Shown: positions 22,990-33,110 of the stretch, in pieces
Position numbering within the stretch: the stretch's first letter is position 1
Layout of the letters: every line of letters begins with the position of its first letter
Origin: Isoetes taiwanensis
Lineage: Eukaryota > Streptophyta > Lycopodiopsida > Isoetales > Isoetaceae
Assembly (NCBI GenBank): GCA_021234155.1
Contig: JAJEKV010000071.1
Span: forward strand, 2,910,483 to 2,974,482
DNA: 64,000 nucleotides
Direction: 5' to 3'
Translations under genes and position numbers: made by a program
The notes under the pieces: generated by a model
What the model saw: the letters and a program-made list of their open reading frames with translations, nothing else
The model's database searches: none
Told to the model about the DNA's origin: nothing

Positions 22990-23491
22990 ATTTTGGTACT
23001 TTGAAATATTATATCATTAAAAAATGGCTCATTGTAACCTAAAAGTACCTTTTCTGGAAAATAATCCAAGCTAACAAAATGTTGTATAGGACGTACACGT
23101 AAATTACTGGTTTACTCTAAAAACACACTTCAGGTAAATTCTAACTGTTAGAAAAAGTGTCACTTTGACATAGTCAATTTTCTCTTTGCACAAAAAAATG
23201 AGTGATTTTGGGGGGGTCAAAATGAAATTTTATGACCAAAATAATTTTTTTACCTCATTTTAGCTCTTTTTTTGGGAAAAAAAAGAATCTTCGAGGAATA
23301 TTCCTTTTGCTCCCATTTCAATGATTTGCTCCCGTTTAATATGCAACCTTGTTGCCTACTAAGTTATACGAAATCTTGCATGCAACTACTATATCTTGCA
23401 TGAAACCCTTCATTCCTTTCAAGCGCCCATCCTTTCTTCCTTCAAGCGCCCATCCTTCCAGCGCCCATCCATCCTTCCTTCCTTCCTTACC

Positions 23492-23926
23492 ATGGGGAGC
23501 CACGCCGCCCAGCCTGCACCATCCCGTCGGACTCGCCTGAGAGAGACGAAGAAGGAGATCAAGAAATTGATCAAGAAATCCATTCCCCCCTCCTGCAGAT
23601 GATGATGTGGCTGCCTTCCGCACCACAGTCAGGATGAATGCGAGTACCTGTTTCTGGAGGGCAAGCTTCGCCCAGGAAATCCAAATCTTAATAGCAGCAC
23701 TAGTAGTCTGACGTCCCCTCACACACCTGCAGATTCTGATGAAGAGCTAGAGAAAGAGGTCAAAAAAATAGAAGAAATAGAGGAAGCAGATGAGGAGTGG
23801 CGCAAAGAATTGGAGGAAGAGAAGAAGCAGATTATCATGAATGCCCTCTCCTCCTCAGATGATGAAGATGTTGCAGAACCCATTCTTGAAGAGATGGCAG
23901 AAGAAAGCGAAGGGGAAGAAGAATAG
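23492..23926 (+). pseudogene. Acidic coiled-coil ORF with internal stops (copy A)
   Basis: ATG at 23492 in a good context (ACCATGG) opens MGSHAAQPAPSRRTRLRETK, then a Lys-rich helix (KEIKKLIKKSIPP). TGATGA at 23600-23605 stops it. The same frame then stays open to TAG at 23924: ECEYLFLEGKLRPGNPN, a Ser/Thr-rich linker, and an acidic heptad-like helix (DEELEKEVKKIEEIEE, WRKELEEEKKQ), ending in EESEGEEE. Between the stops and this part another frame reads PADDDVAAFRTTV, so two compensating small indels (or a short intron) would give one protein of ~140 residues. Copy B at 40163 has the same breaks. Protein not recognised; charged, probably nuclear if real. Confidence 0.5.
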
Positions 23927-24054
23927 AATAGAATAGAATATGATTTTATCGTCCACGGAGACCAACTGGCCTATGGGACCCAAGTACAAAGAGAGAGCAG
24001 CAGGCGTATTACTACCAGGATTAAAAACCCCGCCAAGGGTTTTCGGGAAAAACC

Positions 24055-27000
24055 TTAGTAGCAATAAGGATGCCGATATCTCGCACGCTTATATACATAA
24101 TCACAAGTACAACTAAGGTTAATGCCTGACGGGGGGCATAACCGAGTCCGCGTATCCATTACCTCCCGGAAGGTACGATCCCAACAAGCCCTACAGAGGC
24201 CGTGGCTTCGATAGCTCATGCAAGGCCCGATGGGACACAACTAACCGAAAGCATACCGAGCCCGAATATGCTCGTGCGACGCCGGATAGGCCCGGAGGGC
24301 GTGACTTTCATCCTCAATGGCGCTCTGCTGACAACATTGACGGACTCTGTCCCTCACGCGGCTCCCCGATCCATCTCCCCGTCTCAATGCGGAGGTGGTG
24401 TGCACTGTCGCGAATGGAAGCAATCACCACTGCGCTTTTTCATGGGTAGATGGGTGCACGTGTAGTGGTGTGGGCCCCTCGTGAGCATGGGATTAACCTC
24501 GTTGTCGATAATTTGCCACCTTGACATGTGACGGGGGCCTCTCGCATCCCAAAGCTTGGCCATGAAGCAAGCATCCAAATCTTGCTTCAAGGCGGCGCTA
24601 GCGTTCCTTCCGGTGTATGCACCGGGTCCACATCTCTGTGCTGCACATTCCATAGCGAGAACCACCGGGCTTGCTTGTCTTTCCAAAGCCGGGCTTTGAG
24701 TCGCCAAGGGCCCATCGCCACGCCAAAGCAAGGTTGGGCAGCCGGGCTTCATCCATAGCCACCACCTTCGGAAGTAAATAATGTGACGTTCCAAATAAGA
24801 CCCTCTCAGAATGGAAGGAAGCATGTCTCCTAGAGCAAGATCTGATATGGGACCGTGGATTTCACTCCCGTGCTCGGGCCAAGAAGGCCTTCAGACTGCT
24901 CTAGATCGTTCCAAGTGGTGAGGGATATCACCGCCCCCACACTTCTACCCCATAGAGGAGGACCGGTTCAACCAAGGCCCTCGAACAAGTGTGCCTGGTG
25001 ACCCCATGCATACTGACTACGCCTTGTGATTGTTGTTTTGCATTGCATACATGGCTTTCCGGCCTGCGGTGACCCGTAACGATGGATGCATCCCAAAGTG
25101 TGGTAGTAGAAAACTCAATGCCCAAATACTTATAAGATCGAGCCACCTCCACTACACTGCCCCGGTAAGTGAATGAGGGAAGCGTGGGTGCGGATGATGG
25201 GACCAGCGGTACCCTTTGTCTTGGCCAAGTTAACTCTCATGTCGCTGAATTGGCGTAAAGTGTCCAAAGCGTCCGGTGGCGTTGCATGTCCTCCTCGGGT
25301 ATATGCGAGCAGGTCAACATCATCGGCATATATGAGTTGCGGATTATGTGGTGCATCAACCGAAGCGCCTCCCCGTGCTTTCGAATAGCCATTCTTCTAG
25401 CTGGTCAATGTACAAGCCGAAGAGCCGCGTCGGGGATAGAGGGCAGCCACCGGCGCACCCCAATGCTACTAACAACAACGGGCTCCCCCGATTAAGGAGA
25501 GACGGCCGGAGCAAGCCTCCTCAGATAGTGCAGATATAGCATTCTCGCAAGTCGACGGGGTCCCTAGTCTGTCTCAATCTATCCCACAACTTATCCCGAG
25601 GCACCGCGGTCAAAAGCCTTTGCGAAATCCACAAAGCAACAAAGATGCATTCTCAAGGCCGATTACGGCTATCCTCTATGAGTGTTCGCAGAGTGAAGAT
25701 ATGGTCAATAGTAGAATGCCGGGGCGAAGCCTGCCTCAAGGCGAGAGCCCGCGACTTCTCCATCCTCTCGCCCAAAGTGTCAATCGCCGCCAAGAATCCC
25801 AAGCAACTTGGCAAAGACAGGCCCGACCATAATGGTACGATAGTTGGCGGGCTGTGGGGGTCCCCTCGCTTTGTATATGGGCACAACTCTACCGGTAGTC
25901 CGTCGGCGGGGAAGCCTTCTTGCAATGCCTTGTTGAAGAGTCTTTGGAGAACCGCACCATTGGGGCCCGCCCCACTTGAGAAGCTCTGCCGCATACCATC
26001 CAAATCTGGCCGCCTTCCCCTTAGGGCTTAGGGCGCTACCCAGCCCATTATGACATCCCTTCATGAATGACCCGGTGCTAGGCCTGCGGAGAATGGAGGT
26101 ACTGGTGCCGGCTTCCCATTGGGTCATCACCGCCGCAAATTATCTCACCCATTGTTCCGGGTAATATTTCCCGTGGGTCGTGGCGGGCTTACTCAAGACC
26201 TTTCTCCGTAAGGCCCTAGGGTGGCGGGCCTAGAAGACCAAACATCTTCTTTGGGTGCTCGCAAAGGTACCGGCTTTCTTGGTTTTGAGGAAGGAGCGGT
26301 ATTGACGGGACGGCTCTTGGGCGAATGGTGGGGTCCAAAGACTTGGCGGAGCCATCGTTTCAACTCCCGACATTCGTCATCGAACCGGTGATTGCGAGGG
26401 AAGGTGATTGCAGCCCCCGTGGATCGCCGAGGCGGCCTCTCCCAAAGCATCCGCCCCTACCCTCGGAAGAGCCGGTTCACCGTGGCCGTCTGGCGCTGAA
26501 GTGTGGGGAGTTGCGAGCACTTCCGCAGCTCATACTCAAGCATCCTCGCATAGACCGCCGCATGATCACAACCGTGGTACATGGGGTGTTGGGGCAATGG
26601 GTGCTCGGGTTGGCTGCCAATCTATCTGCAAGAACAGGCTGATGGTCGGAGTCTACTTCCTCATCCCGGCCACTGTCCCGACAATCGGCGCAGTGATCAA
26701 GTGTAGGCATTGCTCGCCCGCTAGCACGTAATCCACCACACCGGTGCCCCCCCGGTTCTCTCCCGTCTACAAGTGAAGCGGTGGAGGGGACGCCATCATG
26801 CCGACCCCATTGCAAATGACCGTGTCAAAGATATCGCCCGAAAGAATAAAGAAATTTCGCCGCCATACCGCGGTCACTGGGCGTCATCCGGCGCCCTTGG
26901 CCAAACCATCTCTCCGGGTCCATTTGCAACACATCCTCGCCTAGAGGTGCGAATTTTGGGATCCGCCTCGGTCCCTCGCGGCGCGCATTGAAGTCTCCAA

Positions 27001-27435
27001 GCAACATGACCTTGCCCAATTATACATGACTGGCGTATGTCATCATATAGATCGACATAGGGCTCCCCGCATCCACATCCAAGTGCGTGTTGTAAAAGTT
27101 GCTCTCGGCATGTGGGAAGTAGCAAGCCACCACAAAGAGGGGCTGCCATCGCCGTTTCGCACTCGCATACCCGCATTATCTGTTGTGCACGCCCGCCTTT
27201 GCACAAGGAGACCGATTGGGCCAAGGTCGCCCGGGTAGTAACACGCACCTCCTCGGTCCTCGTTTCCCGCATTCATTGAAGACTGAGTAGCGCCGTATCC
27301 CTCGCAAATCGGTAGCCTCAGGACCAAAGATGTTCCCATGTTTCCATGAGGAAGATAAGGTCCATGTCCATGGCGACGGAATTGAGATCCCCCCTTCGCC
27401 ATGGAAAGCCACGGCAATTCCGAATACCCACCACG
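24055..27435 (-). pseudogene. LINE ORF2 (APE endonuclease + RT), broken, copy A
   Basis: Non-LTR retrotransposon ORF2 on the minus strand. EN: NCRGFP near 27420, MDMDLIFLMETW-type sequence, LLGDFNAR near 27005. Linker: RNHRFDDECRELKRWLRQVF (26411-26350). RT: LQRLFNKALQEGFPADG, NYRTIMVGPVFAKLLG, RHSTIDHIFTLRTLIED, then LIYADDVD near 25330 carrying the catalytic YADD, SYKYLGIEFSTTT (25130) and ALVEPVLLYGVEVWG (24975). The C-terminal part is Cys/His-containing. The enzyme would nick DNA and copy its RNA by target-primed reverse transcription. Many small indels break the frame, mostly in GC-rich CNG contexts. The 3' side meets a (GAATA)n run at 23921. Confidence 0.8.
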
Positions 27436-29011
27436 CCAGGCACGATCCCTATTTAGTGGCATGCATCGCCACCGAGGTCCGTGGTAGTGGTGGTCCTGTG
27501 GGGGCGGAAGATGTGGATGCCGTGCATTTGGGCCCCCTCGAGGGGACTCGAGGGGCGGAGTGCCGGCATCCCCGTTTGGTTGCCCAATTCCCACATCCTT
27601 CCCCGACCAGCCCCGCCCCCCTCCATGTCCGCGGCAGTCCCTCGACTTTGGCCAGCTCACGCCCGGGTCTCTTGTCGTGGCCGGGGTCAAGTCCCGGTCA
27701 ATGTCTGAGTCCGCCCCTTCAACGTCCGGCCCGACGCAGATGGCCACCCGCCTCGCACGCTCTCAACCGTGAAGATAACCACCCGGGGCGATCGGTGGCT
27801 GAATTCCATGGCGACTTCGCGGTCCGCAGTCTTTGGGAACATCATCCGGTCCAAGATGCGTATGCGGAGCTCCGAAGTGAGATGTTCTCCGACTCCTCCG
27901 CCGGGCCTCGCACTACCACATTGCGGCTCCTGCGTCTCGTTCCCGGAGTTCGGCGGGGGCCGCACCCGGTGTTGGTTGAGGTGGGTGAGGCATAGGTCAG
28001 GCCGGGCGCCCGGGTGGCGGCCAGCGTGATCGATAATGTCCGCGGCATGTGTTCGGGGTTGGCGTCTGGCGTAGGTTGGTGGGTTCAGCGGGGTTGGTAT
28101 GTTCTTTCTTTGTGGTTTTACGTTCTCCGGTCACGGGCTCGGCTCTTGCGGGGCGTTGTCATGTCTTGCCATCTCCAGCGTGCAATGGCGGAGTTGCTCA
28201 TGTGCCTCGGCATGGAGGCCCTTGCCTTGCTGGGCAGCGGCCGCCCGCCCGAAACTCTGTAGCTCCCGATCGTGCTAAATCCTTACTCCGGCGCTCATTT
28301 TACGCACGGCTAGCTTCCAAAGCGGCTGGAATCCTTGTCTCCCGCGGTGGCGGCCTCCGCGGCTTTGTGGCCAGGAGGGCGACTTTGTGCTCCTCGTCGC
28401 CGTGGCCTTAGCCTCCTCAACCTGCGGCTGGATCGAGGCGAGGGTTTACAGTGTCTCTGCTCTACCGGTTCACATCCTGCGTCCCGGCTTCCATAAACGT
28501 CCAACCGCGGTGTCTACACGCCCCTCATATCGCAAGCTCCTGGCCGGGTATTGCCAATGCACAAATTGTAGCAAGTGGATGCTATCATCCGCACGTCGTG
28601 CGCGATCCTCCAATTACGTGATTCGTCGTTTTTCCGGCACCAATCTGCTGCGCAACATCCAGAGATGTTATGTTCTCCACCACCTCGTCGGGGAGGCCTG
28701 CAAAGGCGTGCTTCGCTGGCCTCAACCCTTGCCCGGATCGCGGCTCCAAGGTTCGACCGGGCGGATTGCTGTATGGCCCTTTGTCGGGTCGGTAGGGCCT
28801 TGGCTCGGGCCTCCCTCTTCATGGAAGACGTCTCTCCCTCTGCCCGAGGCCTCTTCCTTGGTGGCCCCGCTTCATTGTCTTCCCCAGAGGGCTCTGCCTG
28901 CGTGGGGGTCAACCGGTGGTTGGTGTGTTTGGGCCTTCCCAGGATGGGTTGGTGTGGTCTGAGCTCACCAACCAAGTGTGGGTCCACACACGGGACTGTG
29001 TCTGTGGCCAT
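27436..29011 (-). pseudogene. LINE ORF1, broken, copy A
   Basis: Upstream of ORF2 on the minus strand. A likely start is ATG at 29011 (MATDTVPCVDPHLVGEL), followed by a nuclear-localisation-like GPPRKRPRAEG. The rest is Pro/Arg/Gly-rich and repeatedly frameshifted. I see no clean CCHC knuckle. Position and composition fit an RNA-binding ORF1 of the LINE. The order (5' repeats, ORF1, EN, RT, simple-repeat tail) is that of a full-length element. Confidence 0.6.
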
Positions 29012-29063
29012 GACTTGGGGTATGACTTGGGCGACGACTCCTGGATATCTGGTGTGTACCGGC

Positions 29064-29755
29064 TGCCACAAAAACCCTAGCATAGTTCAGAAAAGTGCAG
29101 ATTTGAGCACTGAAACAAAGACAAGCATGCAGGTATCATACACCGTTAGAAAGCTCCTTGAACCAGCTTTCCAACAAGCCCAAGCACATGAAAATCGGAC
29201 ACTGGATGTGAGAGATACAGTCCGTTGAAGTGTCTACCGATTGCCACAGAAACCCTAGCACACAGCCCGGAAAAGTGCCAATTTGAGCACAGAAACAAAG
29301 CCAAGCATGTAGGTACCATACACCGTTGGAAAGATCTCTGAACCAGCTTTCCAACAAGCCCAAGCACATGAAAATTTGACACCGGATGCGAGACATATGA
29401 CCGATCAAAATTCTGCCACAAGACGAGACCAATCGAATACTTACTAAAACATACGCCAATCCCTATATTGGTGTCAGACTTTCATCAACAACACCATCAG
29501 GAACTAGGGTATGAATTAGTAAAACATTCTCGTAACCTTCAATAAGAGTACAACACACACCTTTCAACACCGCGTGGCCAAGGCCAACAACGGCATCAGG
29601 CGAGGGCTATACTTCTCAAAGAAGGAAGAAGAAATGCTGCCACAAAAACCCTAGCACACAGCCCCGGAAAAATGCGGTGATTTGAGCACTGAAACAAAGA
29701 CAAGCATGCAGGTATCATACATCGTTGGAAAGGTCTCTGAACCAGCTTTCCAAAG
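29064..29755. repeat. ~180 bp tandem units at LINE 5' side, copy A
   Basis: 29064-29242 and 29243-29413 are adjacent copies starting GCCACA[A/G]AAACCCTAGCA and sharing GAACCAGCTTTCCAACAAGC and CCAAGCACATGAAAAT. A partial third unit is at 29638-29755 after a ~220 bp spacer. They lie immediately upstream of the LINE ORF1 start, where some LINEs carry promoter monomers. Confidence 0.85.
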
Positions 29756-30430
29756 AGGAGGACGAGGAGGATGAGGGCTTTTTTTTTTTTGTTATTTTAT
29801 TTTTAGTTCAGGAAAGCGAGCTGGGCATCTCCAAAAAAGGCCTCACCTGAAGATTTTGAATGGAGCTAGGCATCTCCTTAAACTGCCTTGAACTTTTGTT
29901 ATTTTGGATGAAAGAGCTGGGCAACTCTAATAAAAGGCCTTCCTTATGTAAAATATTTTTCTGATAATATGAAGACTTAATTCTTTTAATTTGTTTCTGT
30001 AGTTTCTACTCTCACTTTAATTTCTACTCTTAATTTAATGATGTACTTTAATTTCTTCGGAAATTGTTTTGAATTCTCGCTTTTTCAATCTTAGTTTTGA
30101 GAGAGCTCAACTTAATTTTGAAATCACGCCAGTCGCGAATTAAGTTTGTGTGCAAAATGTTTAAATTGCAAAGTAGTCCAATACACGTCTGGCATGAATT
30201 GCATAGAGTAACTAGCTTTCTTATCTTAATATTAATCTCTTACAACAAAGACTTCTGCTAATTCTATTAATGCATTCAAAGAGTTTAAACTTTAAATTAG
30301 CATCTGCACGTCCATGCAACGTCCATGATAATTCGTTAATCCATGCATCTACACGTCCATGATGAACCTCTTTCTGCACTTCATTTCTTTTCGGTACACA
30401 TTTCTTTCTTTTTCCACAATTTCTAGAGTT
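29756..30430. other. Non-coding stretch
   Basis: Contains a GAGGACGAGGAGGATGAGG purine run, poly-T (29780) and three imperfect GAGCTGGGCATCTCC/GAGCTAGGCATCTCC/GAGCTGGGCAACTC repeats (29818-29930). No gene recognised. Confidence 0.5.
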
Positions 30431-30449
30431 CATCACATATTATTTTTGC

Positions 30450-30775
30450 GCCCCGCAATGCCGGGCAAAAGAGGCTGCAATCTGCAAAACATATACTTCA
30501 ATTAAAACCATCATTCAAATAGTTTTAGAATATGTCTTAATTTTGGGACAAAATTAGATTGATACTTTTTGCCGCCGTTGCCACTTTTTCTTTTCCCGCC
30601 CGTGTGCTTAAAATTGTTTGATTTCCTTTCCCTCGCGTCACGCCCGTTTTCTTTTTTCCACTTTTGTTTTCCTCCCCTTTTTTTTCTTTCCTTTCCCATT
30701 TCGTTTTTTCCCCTCTCCCATTTTATTTTTCATTTCCGCCAGATTAAACTTCCCTCTCCCATTTCGTTTTCTTTT
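30450..30775. other. Imperfect Helitron-like hairpin followed by pyrimidine tract
   Basis: GCCCCGCAATGCCGGGC at 30451-30467 differs by one base from a perfect stem and has the same GCAAYGC core as the proven Helitron ends, but no CTAG lies ~10 bases away. About 120 bp to the right, a C/T-rich tract (30585-30775) begins. Copy B has the same at 47041 onward. It may be a decayed end of a third Helitron type. Not proven. Confidence 0.3.
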
Positions 30776-30784
30776 CTGCCCTAG

Positions 30785-30960
30785 CATGGAGCGGATATGG
30801 CATGAAGTAGCGGGTATGGACAGCAAAGGATATGGCATGAACATCAGCGGATATGGACAGCAAAGAATATAGCATGAACAACAGCGGATATGGCATGAAG
30901 TAAGGTACAGAATATGGCTGCAGTATGAAATATGATATGAAATAGCATACGCAAAACGGC
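30785..30960. repeat. GGATATGGCATGAAC minisatellite, copy A
   Basis: Imperfect repeats of GGATATGGCATGAA or GGATATGGACAGCAAAG, several in a row. Copy B at 47379-47535 has slightly different unit lengths. Confidence 0.75.
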
Positions 30961-31591
30961 AGAAGAAGGTGGATTTTGCAAACAGTAGAAGAAGATGGCC
31001 AAATTTTGGAGCGAAAGACAAGCATGGAAAATCGGACTTGGAATGGGGGTTTTGTGCAGTTTTGTTTCAGAATACTTGCTTGGATTATAGTCAATGATTA
31101 AGTAGCACCTATGATGATTTGTCTATAAATTGTTAAATGAGTTTTGCTCTTCAGCATTAGCAATATGCAACGAGCATGCTTCTGTGTTGGAATTGGAGCC
31201 AATGTTTAATAATCCTTTTTTAGCCACTTCTGTAGGAGAATTAGATGGAAAATAGAACTGCAATGAGCCTGTGGTTTCATGTGTTTCTTCAAATAGCAGG
31301 GGATTACTAATCATAAGATATATGCTTTTCTCAGTGGCCAAGATCTGCAGCATGTTGGGCCGTCTCTGGTGTCTCTTAGGCTCTGGTGGTTTGTATTTTT
31401 GTGCATGCTTAAATAAAAAAATATGGGAAGACTATGTAGATATGGCCCTCATTGCAGATATCAACAATGGCAATCACAGGTGCGCAGGTGAGCAAAACAG
31501 AATAGAAATCTATATTTGATGGGGTTATAAGATTCATAGTCTATTTGATTTTCAAGTTACACAGTTATACATTTTCAGACGAAATTTATAG

Positions 31592-32074
31592 ATGATGTTC
31601 TTGTCTGAAGGTAGTACAATAACACCAGGTGCTGAAGAAGATGAAGAAACAGGGGCTTTGGAGCAGATTCAAGCAGTAGAGATTGAAGAAAATGGGGCTC
31701 CATTTTCTGGTCGGATTTTGAGCCCTATAAGGTTTTCTTTTGGTCTTCTTTTGTATTATCTTTCAAAGATCTATAAACTTTTGGGTACACTGGTTGTGGT
31801 GCTGCGAAAGTGTCATATTACTCTGTTTCATGAGACATTGGAAGCCTTTTCATGGTCTGAATATATTTATTCTTCTCAAGTTGTCATATTTCTTGCATTT
31901 ACCGCACTCAGGACCTTTGTATATGGTTATTTCTTTCTTTCTAGTCTGGGATTCAACCCACTGTGGAAGAAAGTTGTAACTGAGATGCAGATTTTGCAGC
32001 TATTTCTGAGTCTTATAGCATCTGCAGCTCTTTTGTATCTCCAGTATAAGGAAGGGAAGAATGTTCAGGGCTAG
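31592..32074 (+). pseudogene. Membrane-protein fragment, copy A (CASP-like?)
   Basis: A 160-residue frame: acidic N-terminus (GAEEDEETGALEQI), a hydrophobic segment around residues 50-70 (SFGLLLYYLSKIYKLLGTLV), then a Ser/Tyr stretch SWSEYIYSSQVVIFLAF and VYGYFFLSS forming a second likely membrane span, and LFLSLIASAALLYL near the end. The spacing loosely recalls CASP-like (DUF588) four-span proteins, but that is a weak impression. Copy B (48263-48703) reads differently at the end (DADFADYFSSLIASA) through small indels, and there a CASP-like reading is somewhat better. No convincing start or promoter. Probably a captured fragment. Confidence 0.4.
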
Positions 32075-32457
32075 ACATATGCATATATAATAGTTTCAAC
32101 AATCTGGTATTGTTGCTTCTGTTGATGATGAATACAGAAGGAATTAGTTGGTCTCTGTTACTTCCAAAAAAAAAAGAGATTAAAAAAGAGTAATCTGGAA
32201 CTGCCATCCATAGCTCACTCATCTCAAACAGGGGTCGGAGCAGATCCATCGGTATTATTGCAAAGGGAACGTATTGAAGCTAAGGTTGGTGAAGAAGATG
32301 GCGCTTTGAATAAGAGTTGCGATTACATGATCTAAAAAAGGATGGCAGTTTGTGGGTTCCCAATTGCACAACAGTCTTAAACTTTTCTACATTCTAAAGC
32401 ATCAGTTACGCCACAGCTACACGTAGAAGCGTGACTGTTGCACTAATGTAGCTCGTG

Positions 32458-32478
32458 AAATCGCGCTTGGCGCGATTT
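32458..32478. repeat. Perfect 9 bp hairpin (AAATCGCGC/GCGCGATTT)
   Basis: Arms 32458-32466 and 32470-32478 with loop TTG. The same hairpin is in copy B at 49083-49103. No CTAG follows at Helitron distance. Confidence 0.8.
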
Positions 32479-32655
32479 AACCCTGACGTCTTGTCACAAT
32501 TTTATCTTCTAGAGTGTTTTTTAAGACATCACCTTTATTAATTGGGGGCAGCTTTATTTGGCTAAAATACTACAAGGAATTGGTAAAAATATGTGAATAT
32601 ATTTAGATATTGGAGTGATTTTATGTATTATATATTCTAATATTTGCTTGATTTC

Positions 32656-32783
32656 ATTAAATAAGTGATTATTTTCTTTGTAATGTCAATATATAAATTG
32701 TTATTTCAAGTATATTTTTATTAAATAAGTGATTATTTTATTTGTAATGTCAATATATAAATTGTTATTTCAAGTATATTTGT
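32656..32783. repeat. Two tandem 64 bp AT-rich units, copy A
   Basis: ATTAAATAAGTGATTATTTT begins both 32656-32719 and 32720-32783. Copy B has the pair at 49269-49396. Confidence 0.9.
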
Positions 32784-33110
32784 TGTTGTGATGTCAGATT
32801 TTGTTGATGTTAAGTTCAAGCAAATAGGTCTTTCCCTTGCCTTATTTAACGCAAATGTGAAAAAGGTAACAAAATATACAACATACACTACAGTTTTTTA
32901 AATGCAAAAAATGGAATTAAAAACCATAAATGCACTGAAAATAATGCTTATGTGGCGTGATTTTGGAATAGACATAATCCCAAAATCTTATATTATAATG
33001 TTGTGTAATGGACCGCACCCTAAATCGGACGGTCGAGGATTTGATTGATCAATGGTGGAGATGATGTGTGCGTGTCTTCAACTAAAATTTCATCTTGACT
33101 ATGGCTTCAA

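Larger units (their letters stand above)
19853..23353. mobile_element. 3.5 kb TIR transposon carrying a PPR fragment
   Basis: The ends are 25 bp inverted repeats, AACAAG…AAACGGGAG (19853-19877) and CTCCCGTTT…CTTGTT (23329-23353), with one mismatch. GCCT flanks both sides (19849-19852 and 23354-23357). Copy B of the duplication has a single GCCT at 40025-40028 and no insert, a clean empty site. Just inside the left end, AAACGGGAGTG and CACTCCCGTTT form an 11 bp stem (19869-19896); GCTCCC[A/G]TTT occurs twice inside the right end. No transposase is visible. Cargo: PPR remnant, a 20-odd bp tandem repeat and a palindrome array. The 4 bp duplication (or GCCTA, 5 bp, if the end is shifted by one) does not fit hAT, MULE, CACTA or Tourist, so the superfamily is open. 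Confidence 0.85.

Noticed and set aside
24786-24800. TGTGACGTTCC resembling the LTR-like start at 9522
   Set aside because: Lies within LINE coding sequence; copy B has TGTGGCGTTCC and no similarity continues beyond the word.
25173-28504. Numerous plus-strand frames of 60-220 residues across the LINE
   Set aside because: GC-rich antisense shadows of the minus-strand LINE; no domains.
29136-29459. Minus-strand frames over the 180 bp units (FHVLGLVGKLVQ repeats)
   Set aside because: Periodic translation of the tandem repeat, with no sign of a real protein.
32458-32490. Hairpin followed by AACCCTGA as a Helitron CTRR end
   Set aside because: The next base is C, not T, spacing is short, and no related end is known in the window.
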